This document shows, in pieces, positions 1 through 5,482 of a stretch of 7,100 bases of DNA. The notes beneath the pieces are model-generated. The model had not been told where the DNA came from and did no database searches. It saw only the letters and a program-made list of their open reading frames with translations. The first letter of the stretch is position 1, and the number at the start of each line of letters is the position of its first letter. The translations under genes were made by a program, and so were the position numbers. The stretch comes from Scybalenecus merdavium (lineage in GTDB: Bacteria; Bacillota; Clostridia; Oscillospirales; Acutalibacteraceae). Location of the stretch: the NCBI GenBank assembly GCA_018714405.1, contig DVNM01000014.1:1-7100 (forward strand), in the 5' to 3' direction.

Positions 1-129
1 ATGTTCGACATGGCAAAGGGCTTTACCGTAAAGCGCGTGTTCGCGATGCTCGGCGGCAAATTTACAAAAGAGCAGATCTTGGATTTAAACAAAACTTTAA
101 ATAAGATCAAAAAACCAAAAAGGAAATAA
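1..129 (+). CDS. C-terminal fragment of an unidentified protein (possibly a glycosidase)
   Basis: The plus-strand frame is open from the left edge and stops with TAA at 127-129, leaving 42 readable residues. It begins MFDMAKGFTVKRVFAMLGGK and ends in a basic tail (NKTLNKIKKPKRK). An ATG sits at position 1, but no upstream sequence is visible, so this is more likely the tail of a longer gene than a 42-residue protein. The pattern of a hydrophobic/basic helix, Met-Leu-Gly-Gly, then a Lys/Glu-rich helix ending in LN resembles the extreme C-terminus of some GH3 or GH2 glycoside hydrolases of Clostridia. That is recollection of a pattern and not an identification. A strong terminator follows 14 bases after the stop, which supports a real gene end here. 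Confidence 0.55.
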   Translation: MFDMAKGFTVKRVFAMLGGKFTKEQILDLNKTLNKIKKPKRK

Positions 130-143
130 CGACTTATAAAGGC

Positions 144-179
144 ACAGCGGGCATCCGGAAATCGGATGCCCGCTGTTTT
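144..179 (+). terminator. Rho-independent terminator at a convergent gene junction
   Basis: A perfect 14-bp stem (144-157 with 163-176, arm ACAGCGGGCATCCG) closes a 5-base loop and is followed on the plus strand by a T-rich tract (TTTTAATTTT). It should end the gene that stops at 129. On the minus strand the stem is equally good but is followed only by GCCTTTATAAG. It may therefore also terminate hxlR transcripts, less efficiently. The hxlR stop codon begins one base outside the stem on the minus strand. Confidence 0.9.
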
Positions 180-513
180 AATTTTGCAACGTCTTGTATG
201 CCTCGCCCCAATTTTGCATCGCTTCCAAAATCGGTTTAAGACTTTGGCCGAGTTCCGTCAGGGAATATTCCACACGCGGCGGCACCTCGGCATACACCGT
301 GCGGGTCAAAAGGCCGTTCGCCTCCATATCGCGCAGCTGTGCCGTCAGCACTTTCTGCGAAACGGTGCCGATCGATTTTTTCAGCTCGCCGAAACGTTTT
401 TTACCGGGCATCAGGTCGCGCAGGATCAGCACTTTCCACTTGTCGCCGATCAGAGTCAGCGTGGTCTCCACCGGACAGGCCGGCAGCGGCGCGGATGATT
501 TTTGTTCAGACAT
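178..513 (-). CDS. HxlR-family winged-helix transcriptional regulator
   Basis: This 111-residue protein has the full length and core motifs of HxlR/MarR-like regulators. Visible are CPVETTLTLIGDKWKVLILR at 13-32, the recognition-helix region RFGELKKSIGTVSQKVLTAQ at 40-59, a wing with PPRVEYSLTELG at 78-89, and the usual C-terminal helix with NWGEAY. Cys13 directly precedes the first helix. That is the position of the redox-sensing cysteine in HxlR members such as YodB and HypR of Bacillus, so sensing of electrophiles or oxidants is possible but inferred. ATG at 513 has a good ribosome site (GGAGG, 8 bases upstream). The gene stands alone with its own promoter and a palindrome over its start, suggesting autoregulation. 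No target enzyme gene is adjacent: the divergent side holds only repeats and a pseudogene. Confidence 0.93.
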   Translation of the reverse strand: MSEQKSSAPLPACPVETTLTLIGDKWKVLILRDLMPGKKRFGELKKSIGTVSQKVLTAQLRDMEANGLLTRTVYAEVPPRVEYSLTELGQSLKPILEAMQNWGEAYKTLQN

Positions 514-534
514 AAGAAAACCTCCATATCTTTA

Positions 535-549
535 GTTTCAAATTGAAAC
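535..549. promoter_or_regulatory. Palindromic candidate operator of the HxlR regulator
   Basis: GTTTCAA-A-TTGAAAC is a perfect 15-bp inverted repeat with 7-bp arms. It begins 7 bases downstream of the hxlR -10 box, so it covers the expected transcription start. That placement is what an autorepressor operator would have. That HxlR is the protein that binds it is inferred from position alone. Confidence 0.6.
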
Positions 550-556
550 CAATGTG

Positions 557-585
557 ATTATAGCGCGTTTGTTGCCAGCAGACAA
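557..585 (-). promoter_or_regulatory. Sigma-A promoter of hxlR
   Basis: On the minus strand TTGTCT (580-585) and a perfect TATAAT (557-562) are separated by 17 bases. Transcription would start near 550 and give a leader of about 37 bases before the ATG at 513. An A/T-rich patch (600-627) lies just upstream. Confidence 0.8.
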
Positions 586-729
586 CCAACGAACAACAGC
601 AAAACACAAATTTTCAAAAAATTTTTTCTGCGTTTATACGGCGGAAAGCCGCACAGCTGCGCAAAAGTTACCTAAGGGTTACCGCCTAATAGTTTCCATT
701 TAGTAACTACAGCACATTATTGTGCTTAC
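586..729. other. Gene-free interval with inverted and direct repeats
   Basis: No coding frame is supported between the hxlR promoter and the plus-strand promoter at 730. The stretch holds A/T runs (600-628) and two GTTACC direct repeats one helical turn apart (667-672, 678-683). AGTTAC (666-671) is mirrored by GTAACT (703-708). A perfect 6-bp hairpin, AGCACA-TTAT-TGTGCT, occupies 711-726. The repeats may be operators of a gene that has since been lost. Confidence 0.5.
711..726. repeat. Perfect inverted repeat next to a promoter
   Basis: AGCACA (711-716), a 4-base centre TTAT, and TGTGCT (721-726) form a perfect dyad that ends 3 bases before the -35 box of the plus-strand promoter. The wider context AGTA...TACT (702-705 and 727-730) is also mirrored. 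This is a plausible activator or repressor site; there is no T-tract, so it is not a terminator. Confidence 0.5.
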
Positions 730-758
730 TTTACAATCGACACTTTTCAGACTATAAT
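730..758 (+). promoter_or_regulatory. Near-consensus plus-strand promoter upstream of the Sir2 remnant
   Basis: TTTACA (730-735) and TATAAT (753-758) are 17 bases apart, an almost ideal sigma-A spacing. Transcription would start near 765, inside the region that already matches the Sir2-like remnant. The promoter therefore cannot serve an intact version of that gene in its present position. It may be the preserved promoter of a deleted gene. Confidence 0.6.
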
Positions 759-761
759 GCA

Positions 762-1168
762 GACAAGAGATATGACAACGAAGAAGCGGTGCGGCAGATG
801 GTAAAAGCGCAAGAAAATATGCGTATACCCGCCTCGCTCGTGCCGCGCTGCCCCGTCTGCGGCGGACCAATGACGATGAACCTGCGCGCCGATAACACAT
901 TTGTGCAGGACGACGGCTGGTACCGCGCTGCCGGCTGGTACGACGACTTTGTGCGCCGCCACCAGAACATGCCGGTGCTGTACCTGGAGCTGGGCGTTGG
1001 CATGAACACGCCCGGCATCATTAAATTCAACTTTTGGCAACAGGTCCTTGGCAATGCGCAGGCACACTATGCCTGCATCAACTACGGCTAGGCATCCTGC
1101 CCGAAAGAAATCGACACCAAAGCGTGTGCATCAACGCCGATATTGGCGAGGTGCTGGAACAACTTTAA
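762..1168 (+). pseudogene. Decayed 3' part of a Sir2-family (NAD-dependent deacetylase-like) gene
   Basis: Family-like sequence starts at about DKRYDNEEAV (762) and includes MRIPASLVPRCPVCGGPM, MNLRADNTFVQDDGWY, VLYLELGVGMNTPGIIKFNF and ACINYG. These are hallmarks of the C-terminal half of Sir2-type proteins common in Clostridia, with CPVC (849-860) as one half of the zinc site. The frame is broken twice. TAG at 1089-1091 stands where the family usually has Glu (GAG to TAG would explain it). The same frame then continues ASCPKEIDTK, and a -1 shift near 1122-1126 moves the ending CINADIGEVLEQL into another frame, which stops at 1166-1168. The N-terminal Rossmann part with the NAD-binding GAGxS-type motif and the catalytic His is absent upstream, so no active enzyme can be made. 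No convincing ribosome site or start is seen. The exact subgroup (for example the macrodomain-linked class M sirtuins) cannot be settled here. Confidence 0.78.
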
Positions 1169-1182
1169 ACGCGCTGCAGCAA

Positions 1183-1215
1183 TGTACCCCAAAGGACAAG
1201 AGCCTTTGGGGTACA
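1183..1215. terminator. Bidirectional terminator-like hairpin between convergent units
   Basis: A perfect 13-bp stem, TGTACCCCAAAGG (1183-1195) with its complement at 1203-1215, encloses a 7-base loop. It lies between the end of the Sir2 remnant and the stop codon of the VTT-domain gene (1218-1220). The T-tracts are poor: AATCATTTT on the plus side and only TT on the minus side. Position argues for a terminator of the five-gene minus-strand operon, but its strength is uncertain. Confidence 0.65.
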
Positions 1216-1217
1216 AA

Positions 1218-1931
1218 TCATTTTGCAGGTGATTTTTCTTTGGCCGAATATTTTTTATAGACCCAGACACACAGTCCGCTGAGGGCAGCCGTGGCCAGAA
1301 ACACCCCAAGCGCCAGGAACTTGTTGTCTTCGCCGAGCGCGGCGCCGCAAAACGTGGACGTGATGATGGAGGGCATGCGCGCCAGCGTTGTGATCAGAAG
1401 AAAATGAAACAAATTGATTTTTGTCAGACCGGCAGCGTACGTCATAATATCTTTCGGCGTGCCCGGAATCAGGTAAAAGATGAAAACAAACAGCATCCAT
1501 TTTTTCTGATCCGCAAAAATAGGCAGCGCGTCAATTTCTTTTTGCGGCACCAGCTTGTATACAAAGCGTGCGCCGAACAGACGTGTCAGTGCCAAAATCA
1601 CCAGCGAGCCAAGCAGTGAGCCGACCGAGCACCACAAAAGACCGCCGAACGTGCCGAACGCATAGCCGGAGCCGATCTCCAGCGGTTCAGCCGGAATGAC
1701 CTTGAGCACGGTCTGGAACGCGCGGATGGCCACAAAAACGACCTGGCTGTAGCCGCTGTACCGGTCAAGCCACGCCTTAAAGACAGACGGCGTTTCGATC
1801 AGCTGGGTCAGCTGCTTGCCGAGCGTGCAGTAAGCAATGATCAAAACGGCAGCAAACGCGGCTGCGCAGATGGCGGCGCTGATGTAGGCCGTTTTGGGGA
1901 TCCGGGCTAAATACGATTTGACTTTTTCCAT
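1218..1931 (-). CDS. TVP38/TMEM64 (VTT-domain, DedA-like) membrane protein
   Basis: This 237-residue integral membrane protein has an N-terminal membrane segment (about 16-36) and several later ones. The VTT-domain signatures are IPAEPLEIGSGYAFG at 79-93, a Gly-rich helix GGLLWCSVGSLLGS (96-109), and a re-entrant-like FYLIPGTPKDIMTY (152-165) followed by GLTKI. Arg185-Met-Pro also fits family spacing. Length is normal for bacterial TVP38 proteins. The wider VTT/DedA superfamily includes lipid scramblases and undecaprenyl-phosphate translocases, so a role in membrane lipid movement is likely by family but not proven for this subgroup. ATG at 1931 is chosen: it shares one base with the stop of the glycosyltransferase gene (TGATG), and a G-rich ribosome site (GGGGGTGG) lies upstream. 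A TTG one codon earlier is less likely. It is the last gene of the operon. Confidence 0.9.
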   Translation of the reverse strand: MEKVKSYLARIPKTAYISAAICAAAFAAVLIIAYCTLGKQLTQLIETPSVFKAWLDRYSGYSQVVFVAIRAFQTVLKVIPAEPLEIGSGYAFGTFGGLLWCSVGSLLGSLVILALTRLFGARFVYKLVPQKEIDALPIFADQKKWMLFVFIFYLIPGTPKDIMTYAAGLTKINLFHFLLITTLARMPSIITSTFCGAALGEDNKFLALGVFLATAALSGLCVWVYKKYSAKEKSPAK

Positions 1932-2773
1932 CAAAACGCCACCCCCGCGCGGTGTGTAAGCGCCTGATTGTATGTCTCATACGGATAGTAGCGGTTCAGA
2001 TAGCCGCGGTAACCGGGTTTCCATGGCTTGTATTTGCCGTCAAAATGCACGATCATGGTGCCTGTTTCCACAAGCGCCAGCGCACGGTGCAGATCGCCGC
2101 CGCACGCCAGGCGCACGCGGGTGAACAGCCTTTCGTCCAGATTGATGACATTGCCGTCGAGCACGATAATGCGTCCGTCGTAAAGACCGTTGATCACATC
2201 CTGGTCGGCCTGCCACAAAATTCTTTCGTTTTTGCGGATGAAATTGTAAATGTCTGCCGCGTTGAACGTTTCGCGCAGGGCCGCAATATTCATCAGCAAA
2301 ACACCGGCATTCAGGTATGCTTTTGTGCGCTTCATGTGCAGCCGGGTGCGGTTGAAGCTGGTCAGAAACCGGCCAAGGTGCCCTGCCCCGGCAAACACAG
2401 CCTCGCCGAAATCCAGGTCGTAAAACGCATCCAGCGGATTGAGCACGATCGTGTCCGGGTCTATGTAGAGCACGCGCTCCACATCCTCCGGCAGGTAGAC
2501 CGGCGCAAACAGGCGGTAATACGTTTCTTTAGTGATACGGCCGCAGCGCGGTGCATTTTCAAAAAAGTCGTCTTTCAAAAACACCGGCACCACCTCTGCC
2601 GGATGGCCGGCGCAGACACGGCGGATAACAGCAAAGTCACACTCTGTCAAAGAGGAATGCGCCACAAAAATACGCATCTGACGGCGCGGGTGCGCCGCGA
2701 GCAGCGTTTGCAGCATCGTGCAAAGCGGCGGCACATAGTTGGAATCCAAAGTCACCAGAATATTCATCGTCAT
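1931..2773 (-). CDS. Glycosyltransferase family 8 (GT8) protein
   Basis: This 280-residue GT-A fold enzyme should transfer a sugar from a nucleotide sugar to an unknown acceptor, with the active site in the cytoplasm. The GT8 layout is complete. MNILVTLDSNYVPPL opens the nucleotide-binding fold, and YRLFAPVYLPEDVERVLYID leads to the metal-binding DPD (Asp105, Asp107). YLNAGVLLMN (153-162), ADQDVIN (189-195) and HFDGKYKPW (243-251) follow, the last with the C-terminal metal-ligand His. No signal peptide or membrane anchor is seen. The start at 2773 is preferred because AGGAG lies 8 bases upstream; the GTG at 2782 would overlap that ribosome site. The start lies 5 bases after the stop of the DUF4097-like gene, and the stop overlaps the VTT gene. 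Sugar specificity cannot be read from the sequence; galactosyl or glucosyl transfer to a cell-surface glycan is usual for LPS/teichoic-type GT8 relatives. Confidence 0.93.
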   Translation of the reverse strand: MTMNILVTLDSNYVPPLCTMLQTLLAAHPRRQMRIFVAHSSLTECDFAVIRRVCAGHPAEVVPVFLKDDFFENAPRCGRITKETYYRLFAPVYLPEDVERVLYIDPDTIVLNPLDAFYDLDFGEAVFAGAGHLGRFLTSFNRTRLHMKRTKAYLNAGVLLMNIAALRETFNAADIYNFIRKNERILWQADQDVINGLYDGRIIVLDGNVINLDERLFTRVRLACGGDLHRALALVETGTMIVHFDGKYKPWKPGYRGYLNRYYPYETYNQALTHRAGVAF

Positions 2774-2778
2774 GGTTC

Positions 2779-4239
2779 TCACTCCTGTGAAAAATTCAGT
2801 AAAATATTGGAATAGGTGCAGACCAGTCGGACACGGTTGCCGGAGCCACTCTCGGCCGTATACGTTTCCACGGCGGCCTGAGCACCGTCTACATAAACAC
2901 CGCCGGTGTTGAAATCGGCAAGCGTTTCTTCAAATTCATCATGCGTCATAGTCATGACGTTGCTGTTCCAAATACCCACATTGTCAGACGTACCGACATC
3001 ATAATACGTTATACCATTTTGCACAAAGTAGCGCAGCGTGCGCTCTTTATAAACAACAACTGACCGTTCTTCGAGCGTTGTGCCGTCGGCCAGGGTGCGC
3101 ACTTCGGTATTTTCACTGATGTAGGCGCCGTTGGTGTAAAGATTTGTATAGTTTTCATCGCCTTCCTTAACGGTCGCCGTCTCCTGCGCCGTTTGCTGCG
3201 TGTCGTAGCCGTAAATATAGAGCGCGTCGGTATAGGGCACCGTTTTTTCGATCACTTCCACGGCCGGACTGGCCTGCAGATCCAGCGCGTAGTCGGCACG
3301 GCTGCCGTTTAAGGAAACTTTGTTTTGATTGTCGGCCGTGCCGTCGATCGTTTCCGCCGTGCAGCCGGTCAGAAGCGCAGACTGCACATCATAGACCAAA
3401 TCAGTAAACTGCACGTTTTCACAGTCCAGCGAATCGGCAGAAATATCTGCACTCTGCACCGAGCCGCCTTCCAGGGATACCTGGGACACATCGGTCTGCA
3501 ATCTGGTGAAAGCACTGTCCGTACCGTGCAGATAAAGGCCGCCCGTTTGCGTATCCGCCGTCAGTACCGCTTCATTTACCGTGCTGTTTTTCACACGGTA
3601 ATCCAGCTGCGCATAACTGTCCAGTTCACTGGTCAGGCTGGAAACGGTGCAGTTTTGCACATTCAGATCCGCCGTGCAGGCAAAAGAGAACTGCTCGACC
3701 TGCAGACCGTTCAAAGTCACCTTCGGCGTTAAATACGCACGCGAGAAGAATATGCTGCTGTAGCCGAAATATTCTTCCACCGTGTCCAGTTCATGAATGT
3801 CCACCAGCGAAAGCGCAGCGTTTTCCGGCACGGTGATCACGGCAGACGAATCGTAGCCGCTGGAGGTGATCTCCAGCACATGGCCGGCTGTTTTCTTTGT
3901 CTCTACCGCTGCGCCGATCGTCAGCACACCGCCCTTGACCGTGTAATTCGGGGTAAAATACGGCGTTTTGGACTTGATTTCCACCTTGTAGCTTTCGCCC
4001 GTTTCAATACGGATCTCATCAAATTCAGAATAATCAAATACGATTTGGTTAAACGGCGCCGTCTCCTCGTCTATCGACGTTTCGGTTACGTTGTTGCCGG
4101 TCTTCAGGCCGTGGTCAAAATACAGATAACCGCTCGGCCCCAGCACAAAGCCCAGGCTGAGCACCGCCACACCGACCACCAGGAAAATGCAGGCCACCTT
4201 AAGAAGCAGCGACACTTTAATTTTCGGCATCTTTTGCAT
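2779..4239 (-). CDS. Membrane-anchored DUF4097-like beta-strand-repeat surface protein
   Basis: This 486-residue protein has a short basic N-terminus (MQKMPKIK), one hydrophobic membrane segment at about 11-33, and then a long, beta-rich, acidic extracytoplasmic part. No lipobox or sortase motif is seen, so the first segment is probably an uncleaved anchor. The region after it (NQIVFDYSEFDEIRIETGES, then KVEIKS, YTVKGGVLTI, AVITVP) matches the DUF4097/putative-adhesin pattern of short strands that stack into a beta-helix. The middle part (about 170-320) consists of irregular strand repeats rich in Thr, Asp and Ser with several Cys. The last ~120 residues (YIYGYD onward) look like a separate domain, so the protein is longer than the roughly 250-350 residues usual for DUF4097 proteins. 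ATG at 4239 is chosen because AAAGGAGG lies 6 bases upstream; it overlaps the end of the DUF1700 gene by 23 bases. Ligand and function are unknown; LiaG of Bacillus envelope-stress operons is a DUF4097 relative. Confidence 0.82.
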   Translation of the reverse strand: MQKMPKIKVSLLLKVACIFLVVGVAVLSLGFVLGPSGYLYFDHGLKTGNNVTETSIDEETAPFNQIVFDYSEFDEIRIETGESYKVEIKSKTPYFTPNYTVKGGVLTIGAAVETKKTAGHVLEITSSGYDSSAVITVPENAALSLVDIHELDTVEEYFGYSSIFFSRAYLTPKVTLNGLQVEQFSFACTADLNVQNCTVSSLTSELDSYAQLDYRVKNSTVNEAVLTADTQTGGLYLHGTDSAFTRLQTDVSQVSLEGGSVQSADISADSLDCENVQFTDLVYDVQSALLTGCTAETIDGTADNQNKVSLNGSRADYALDLQASPAVEVIEKTVPYTDALYIYGYDTQQTAQETATVKEGDENYTNLYTNGAYISENTEVRTLADGTTLEERSVVVYKERTLRYFVQNGITYYDVGTSDNVGIWNSNVMTMTHDEFEETLADFNTGGVYVDGAQAAVETYTAESGSGNRVRLVCTYSNILLNFSQE

Positions 4240-4885
4240 GGTGAGCCTCCTTTCTTTTGCGCACATAGGTTTTTAATTTGCGGTAAAGCTTTTTGCAGCC
4301 GCGCCCGGCCAGCAAAAGCAGCTTCCAGCCGAGCATGGCCACCATAAAGCTGAGCGCGCCCAGCACAAACGCCGCGCCCACGCCGACAAGCCCGGTTGCC
4401 AGGTCGGTAAACAAAAGCACAACACCGGCCATAAAACCCGCCACGGAAAACAGAAAACCGCAGATACCGGCCGCCAGCAAAAAGGCCAGACAGAAGAAGA
4501 CGAACCCGCCGGCCATGACCGCACAAAACGCGGCAAAGCAGCCGAGCGCCAGCTTCAGGCAAAACAAAAAGGCTCTTTTAAACAGGGAAAAAATCTTTTT
4601 CAGGCAGCCGCCGGCTTTCTGCCCCGCGCCGCGCACCGCTTCGGCCGCAGACGGCTTTGCCGTGCTTTCAGCACTTTCCGCGCCCGGCGTGTCATAACCG
4701 TGATCGGCCAGAATAGCGGCCGCCGCCTCCTCAGGCGAGCCGAGTTCCAGCAAAATGCGCGTTTCATTTTCCGGCCCGGCCTCGTCAAAATATTCTACAT
4801 AATAGCGGATCGCGTCACGGCGCTCCTCCGGCGAAAGCCGGTCCAAGAGCTCGGACAGCCGCTTTAAAAACTGGTCTTTATTCAT
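4217..4885 (-). CDS. DUF1700/HAAS-domain membrane protein
   Basis: This 222-residue protein starts with the HAAS signature: MNKDQFLKRLSELLDRLSPE, then ERRDAIRYYVEYFDEAG and ELGSPEEAAAAILADHGYD, ending at about 64. A low-complexity Ala/Ser/Glu linker (66-92) follows, then about 90 residues of Gly/Ala/Phe-rich hydrophobic sequence (105-195) that make three to four membrane segments, and a strongly basic tail (KKLYRKLKTYVRKRKEAHH). HAAS/DUF1700 proteins are regularly encoded directly after PadR regulators and before DUF4097 proteins. They are thought to be membrane partners in that signalling module, but no biochemical activity is established. ATG at 4885 follows AAGGAGTG, and the gene overlaps the padR end by 8 bases, so the two are probably translationally coupled. 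Confidence 0.9.
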   Translation of the reverse strand: MNKDQFLKRLSELLDRLSPEERRDAIRYYVEYFDEAGPENETRILLELGSPEEAAAAILADHGYDTPGAESAESTAKPSAAEAVRGAGQKAGGCLKKIFSLFKRAFLFCLKLALGCFAAFCAVMAGGFVFFCLAFLLAAGICGFLFSVAGFMAGVVLLFTDLATGLVGVGAAFVLGALSFMVAMLGWKLLLLAGRGCKKLYRKLKTYVRKRKEAHHAKDAEN

Positions 4886-5201
4886 GTCCGTCCACTCCTT
4901 CTGCCAATATACTGTCTACTTTCTTCTTGTAAATGCTCCACTCTGCCTGCGCTTTTTGCAGATTGGCGCGGCCGTAGTCCGTAATGGAGTAATAACGGCG
5001 GTTACGCCCCTGATACGGCTGGTCATAGGTGATCAGGCAGGCGTCCTTCTGCAGACGGCGCAAAACCGGGTAAAGGGTGGATTCGCTGATGTCCAGCACT
5101 TCCTTAATACGCTGGGTGAGCACATAGCCATAAGTGTCGCCGCCGTTCAGCACGGCCAGCACACAGGCATCCAGCAATCCGGCGCCAAGCTGAAATGTCA
5201 T
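4878..5201 (-). CDS. PadR-family transcriptional regulator
   Basis: This 107-residue winged-helix repressor of the small PadR class (PadR-s2-like) has the family core: LDACVLAVLNGGDTYGYVLT (10-29), the recognition helix SESTLYPVLRRLQKDACL (39-56), and the wing YDQPYQGRNRRYYSITDYGR (59-78). A short dimerisation helix (80-100, with the usual aromatic WSIYKKKVDSIL) follows. The ATG at 5201 is preferred over the in-frame ATG at 5231: AAGGAAGGA lies 5 bases upstream, the family normally begins MTFQLGxxLLDACVLAVL, and the predicted transcription start near 5230 would leave the upstream ATG without a ribosome site. It is the first gene of a five-gene operon. The palindrome over its promoter makes it the likely autorepressor of the whole unit. 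Relatives such as LadR and LmrR respond to drugs or envelope-active compounds; the ligand here is unknown. Confidence 0.93.
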   Translation of the reverse strand: MTFQLGAGLLDACVLAVLNGGDTYGYVLTQRIKEVLDISESTLYPVLRRLQKDACLITYDQPYQGRNRRYYSITDYGRANLQKAQAEWSIYKKKVDSILAEGVDGHE

Positions 5202-5234
5202 CTGATCCTTCCTTTCATCTATCGTTCTCATGCA

Positions 5235-5255
5235 ATATTATACGACGTATAATAT
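5235..5255. promoter_or_regulatory. Perfect 21-bp palindrome, candidate PadR operator
   Basis: Two perfect 10-bp arms (ATATTATACG and its complement) flank a single central base at 5245. The whole -10 box of the padR promoter lies inside the left arm. PadR repressors typically bind AT-rich dyads of this size, often with an ATAC/GTAT core as here, so repression by blocking RNA polymerase is the likely mode. The pairing of this site with this PadR is inferred from position. Confidence 0.8.
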
Positions 5256-5265
5256 AAGCTGTCAA
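5237..5265 (-). promoter_or_regulatory. Consensus sigma-A promoter of the padR operon
   Basis: On the minus strand TTGACA (5260-5265) and TATAAT (5237-5242) are separated by exactly 17 bases, so both boxes match consensus fully. Such a strong promoter implies tight control by the overlapping palindrome. Transcription should start near 5230. No other promoter-like sequence was noticed within the downstream genes, whose overlaps argue for one transcript. Confidence 0.9.
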
Positions 5266-5387
5266 GCAGTATTATAAAGTTTTCAATTTGTTTAGATTCT
5301 GTTTAGAAACAGCCAAAACGCACTTTTCGTAACCAACATTTCACCGGCGCCTTACAACTGCATTTTACGGCAATCTGAAAAAATAGC

Positions 5388-5427
5388 AATACCCGGCGCA
5401 AAATCTAATACCCAGAACGCAAAATCT
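5388..5427. repeat. Two-copy imperfect tandem direct repeat
   Basis: AATACCCggcGCAAAATCT (5388-5406) is followed directly by a 21-base copy (5407-5427) with the same ends and a changed, 2-base longer centre (AGAA for GG). The CGCAAAATCTAA cores are 21 bases apart, two helical turns. The repeat sits between the kinase terminator and the padR promoter. Function is unknown. Confidence 0.6.
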
Positions 5428-5432
5428 AAACC

Positions 5433-5469
5433 AAAAAGAAAAACCTGCCGCTTGAAATAAAGCGACAGG
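5433..5469 (-). terminator. Rho-independent terminator of the two-component operon
   Basis: On the minus strand CCTGTCGCTT (5460-5469) pairs with AAGCGGCAGG (5444-5453) around a 6-base loop; the one non-Watson-Crick position is a U-G pair. The stem is followed by TTTTTCTTTTT (5433-5443). It begins 13 bases after the sensor-kinase stop and insulates the padR operon from the kinase transcript. Confidence 0.92.
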
Positions 5470-5482
5470 CTCTAAAAACCAT

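Noticed and set aside
711..726. Rho-independent terminator
   Set aside because: The stem is only 6 bp, A/T-containing, without a T-tract on either strand, and sits against a -35 box; an operator is more likely.
720..1091. A complete 123-residue protein starting at TTG 720
   Set aside because: The start would lie upstream of the predicted transcription start, no ribosome site is present, and the family homology continues past the TAG; the frame is a remnant.
1048..1260. Plus-strand open frame across the end of the Sir2 remnant and the hairpin
   Set aside because: It runs through a 13-bp inverted repeat and into the antisense of the VTT gene, with no recognisable protein features.
2774..2782. 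GTG 2782 as start of the GT8 gene
   Set aside because: It overlaps the AGGAG ribosome site that correctly serves ATG 2773.
1952..2815. 287-codon plus-strand open frame across the GT8 gene
   Set aside because: It is exactly antisense to a GT8 gene with complete family motifs; its translation is His/Arg/Gln-rich without domain motifs, and no ribosome site precedes it.
3325..4347. Two long plus-strand open frames antisense to the DUF4097-like and DUF1700 genes
   Set aside because: The translations are basic, low in motifs and mirror the real minus-strand genes, which have strong ribosome sites and overlapping junctions.
5202..5231. PadR start at ATG 5231, adding ten residues
   Set aside because: This codon lies at about the predicted transcription start, has no ribosome site, and the extra residues are not part of the family; ATG 5201 has AAGGAAGGA at proper distance.
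5388..5427. Start of a CRISPR array
   Set aside because: There are only two adjoining units with no spacers between them.
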